In this document: positions 54,798 through 54,867 of the stretch, piece by piece
Position numbering within the stretch: position 1 is the stretch's first letter
Layout: every line of letters begins with the position of its first letter
Origin: Sulfuritalea sp.
GTDB lineage: Bacteria > Pseudomonadota > Gammaproteobacteria > Burkholderiales > Rhodocyclaceae
Direction of reading: 5' to 3'
Assembly (NCBI GenBank): GCA_021738385.1
Contig: JAIPCF010000010.1
Location: 1 to 54,867 of the forward strand
DNA length: 54,867 nt
Notes under the pieces: model-generated
The model's input: only the letters and a program-made list of their open reading frames with translations
Database searches by the model: none
What the model was told of the DNA's origin: nothing
Translations under genes and position numbers: made by a program

Positions 54798-54867
54798 TGC
54801 CTCAGCGGAAAACGCCACAGTGTCGGGGAGGCGGTGTAGCCCCTGGCGCCGCCCCCCTAGAAAGACG

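Overview
Chromosomal window from a betaproteobacterium. The gene order hpf-ptsN-hprK behind rpoN, recA-recX, a ribE-ribBA-ribH-nusB-thiL-pgpA run and the protein sequences all point to Rhodocyclales-like relatives (Propionivibrio, Accumulibacter or Dechloromonas type). That placement is inference from family knowledge; no 16S or tRNA gene is present. The window is densely coding, and no gene-free stretch exceeds 300 bases.

Layout. 1-1.7 kb: end of a membrane diguanylate cyclase, then a small nucleotidyltransferase-like gene pair closed by a terminator. 1.7-5.2 kb: tungstate ABC importer tupB-tupC-tupA with a divergent ModE-like regulator. 5.3-9.3 kb: a zinc-type alcohol dehydrogenase relative and a PadR-fadH operon with a palindromic operator. 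9.4-15.1 kb: recA-recX-lptB-rpoN-hpf-ptsN-hprK, all leftward. 15.1-22.1 kb: leftward cutA-dsbD-ribE-ribBA-ribH-nusB-thiL-pgpA-pncC.

22.2-42.3 kb is a secretion island. It contains a membrane-anchored alanine-rich coiled-coil protein and a TolC-like outer-membrane channel. Opposite these lies a leftward cluster: a cytoplasmic parvulin-type prolyl isomerase, two ABC exporters each with two cyclic-nucleotide-binding-like domains, an HlyD-type adaptor, and two short double-glycine-leader peptides with extremely arginine-rich, acid-free mature parts. One exporter keeps the C39 peptidase residues (Cys332, His405, Asp421) and the other has lost Cys and His. I read this as a type I secretion and maturation system for cationic, probably antimicrobial, peptides; it is the most interesting part of the window. 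It is followed by a two-partner secretion pair (TpsB, TpsA) and a secreted FecR-domain protein.

42.4-54.8 kb: a Tat-exported dienelactone hydrolase, a GntR/FadR regulator, then a rightward propionate/succinate module. The module holds methylmalonyl-CoA mutase, its MeaB chaperone, a sodium-pumping methylmalonyl-CoA decarboxylase (alpha, delta, biotin carrier, beta) and propionyl-CoA carboxylase (pccB, pccA), ending in a strong terminator. Together these enzymes interconvert succinyl-CoA, methylmalonyl-CoA and propionyl-CoA, and could couple decarboxylation to a sodium gradient.

Two families of short dispersed repeats run through the window. One (ACCACGGCGACACGG type) forms inverted pairs between co-directional genes. 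The other (AAAACTCGGCGCTGG type) occurs inside three unrelated genes in different reading frames and as a dyad in the final terminator.
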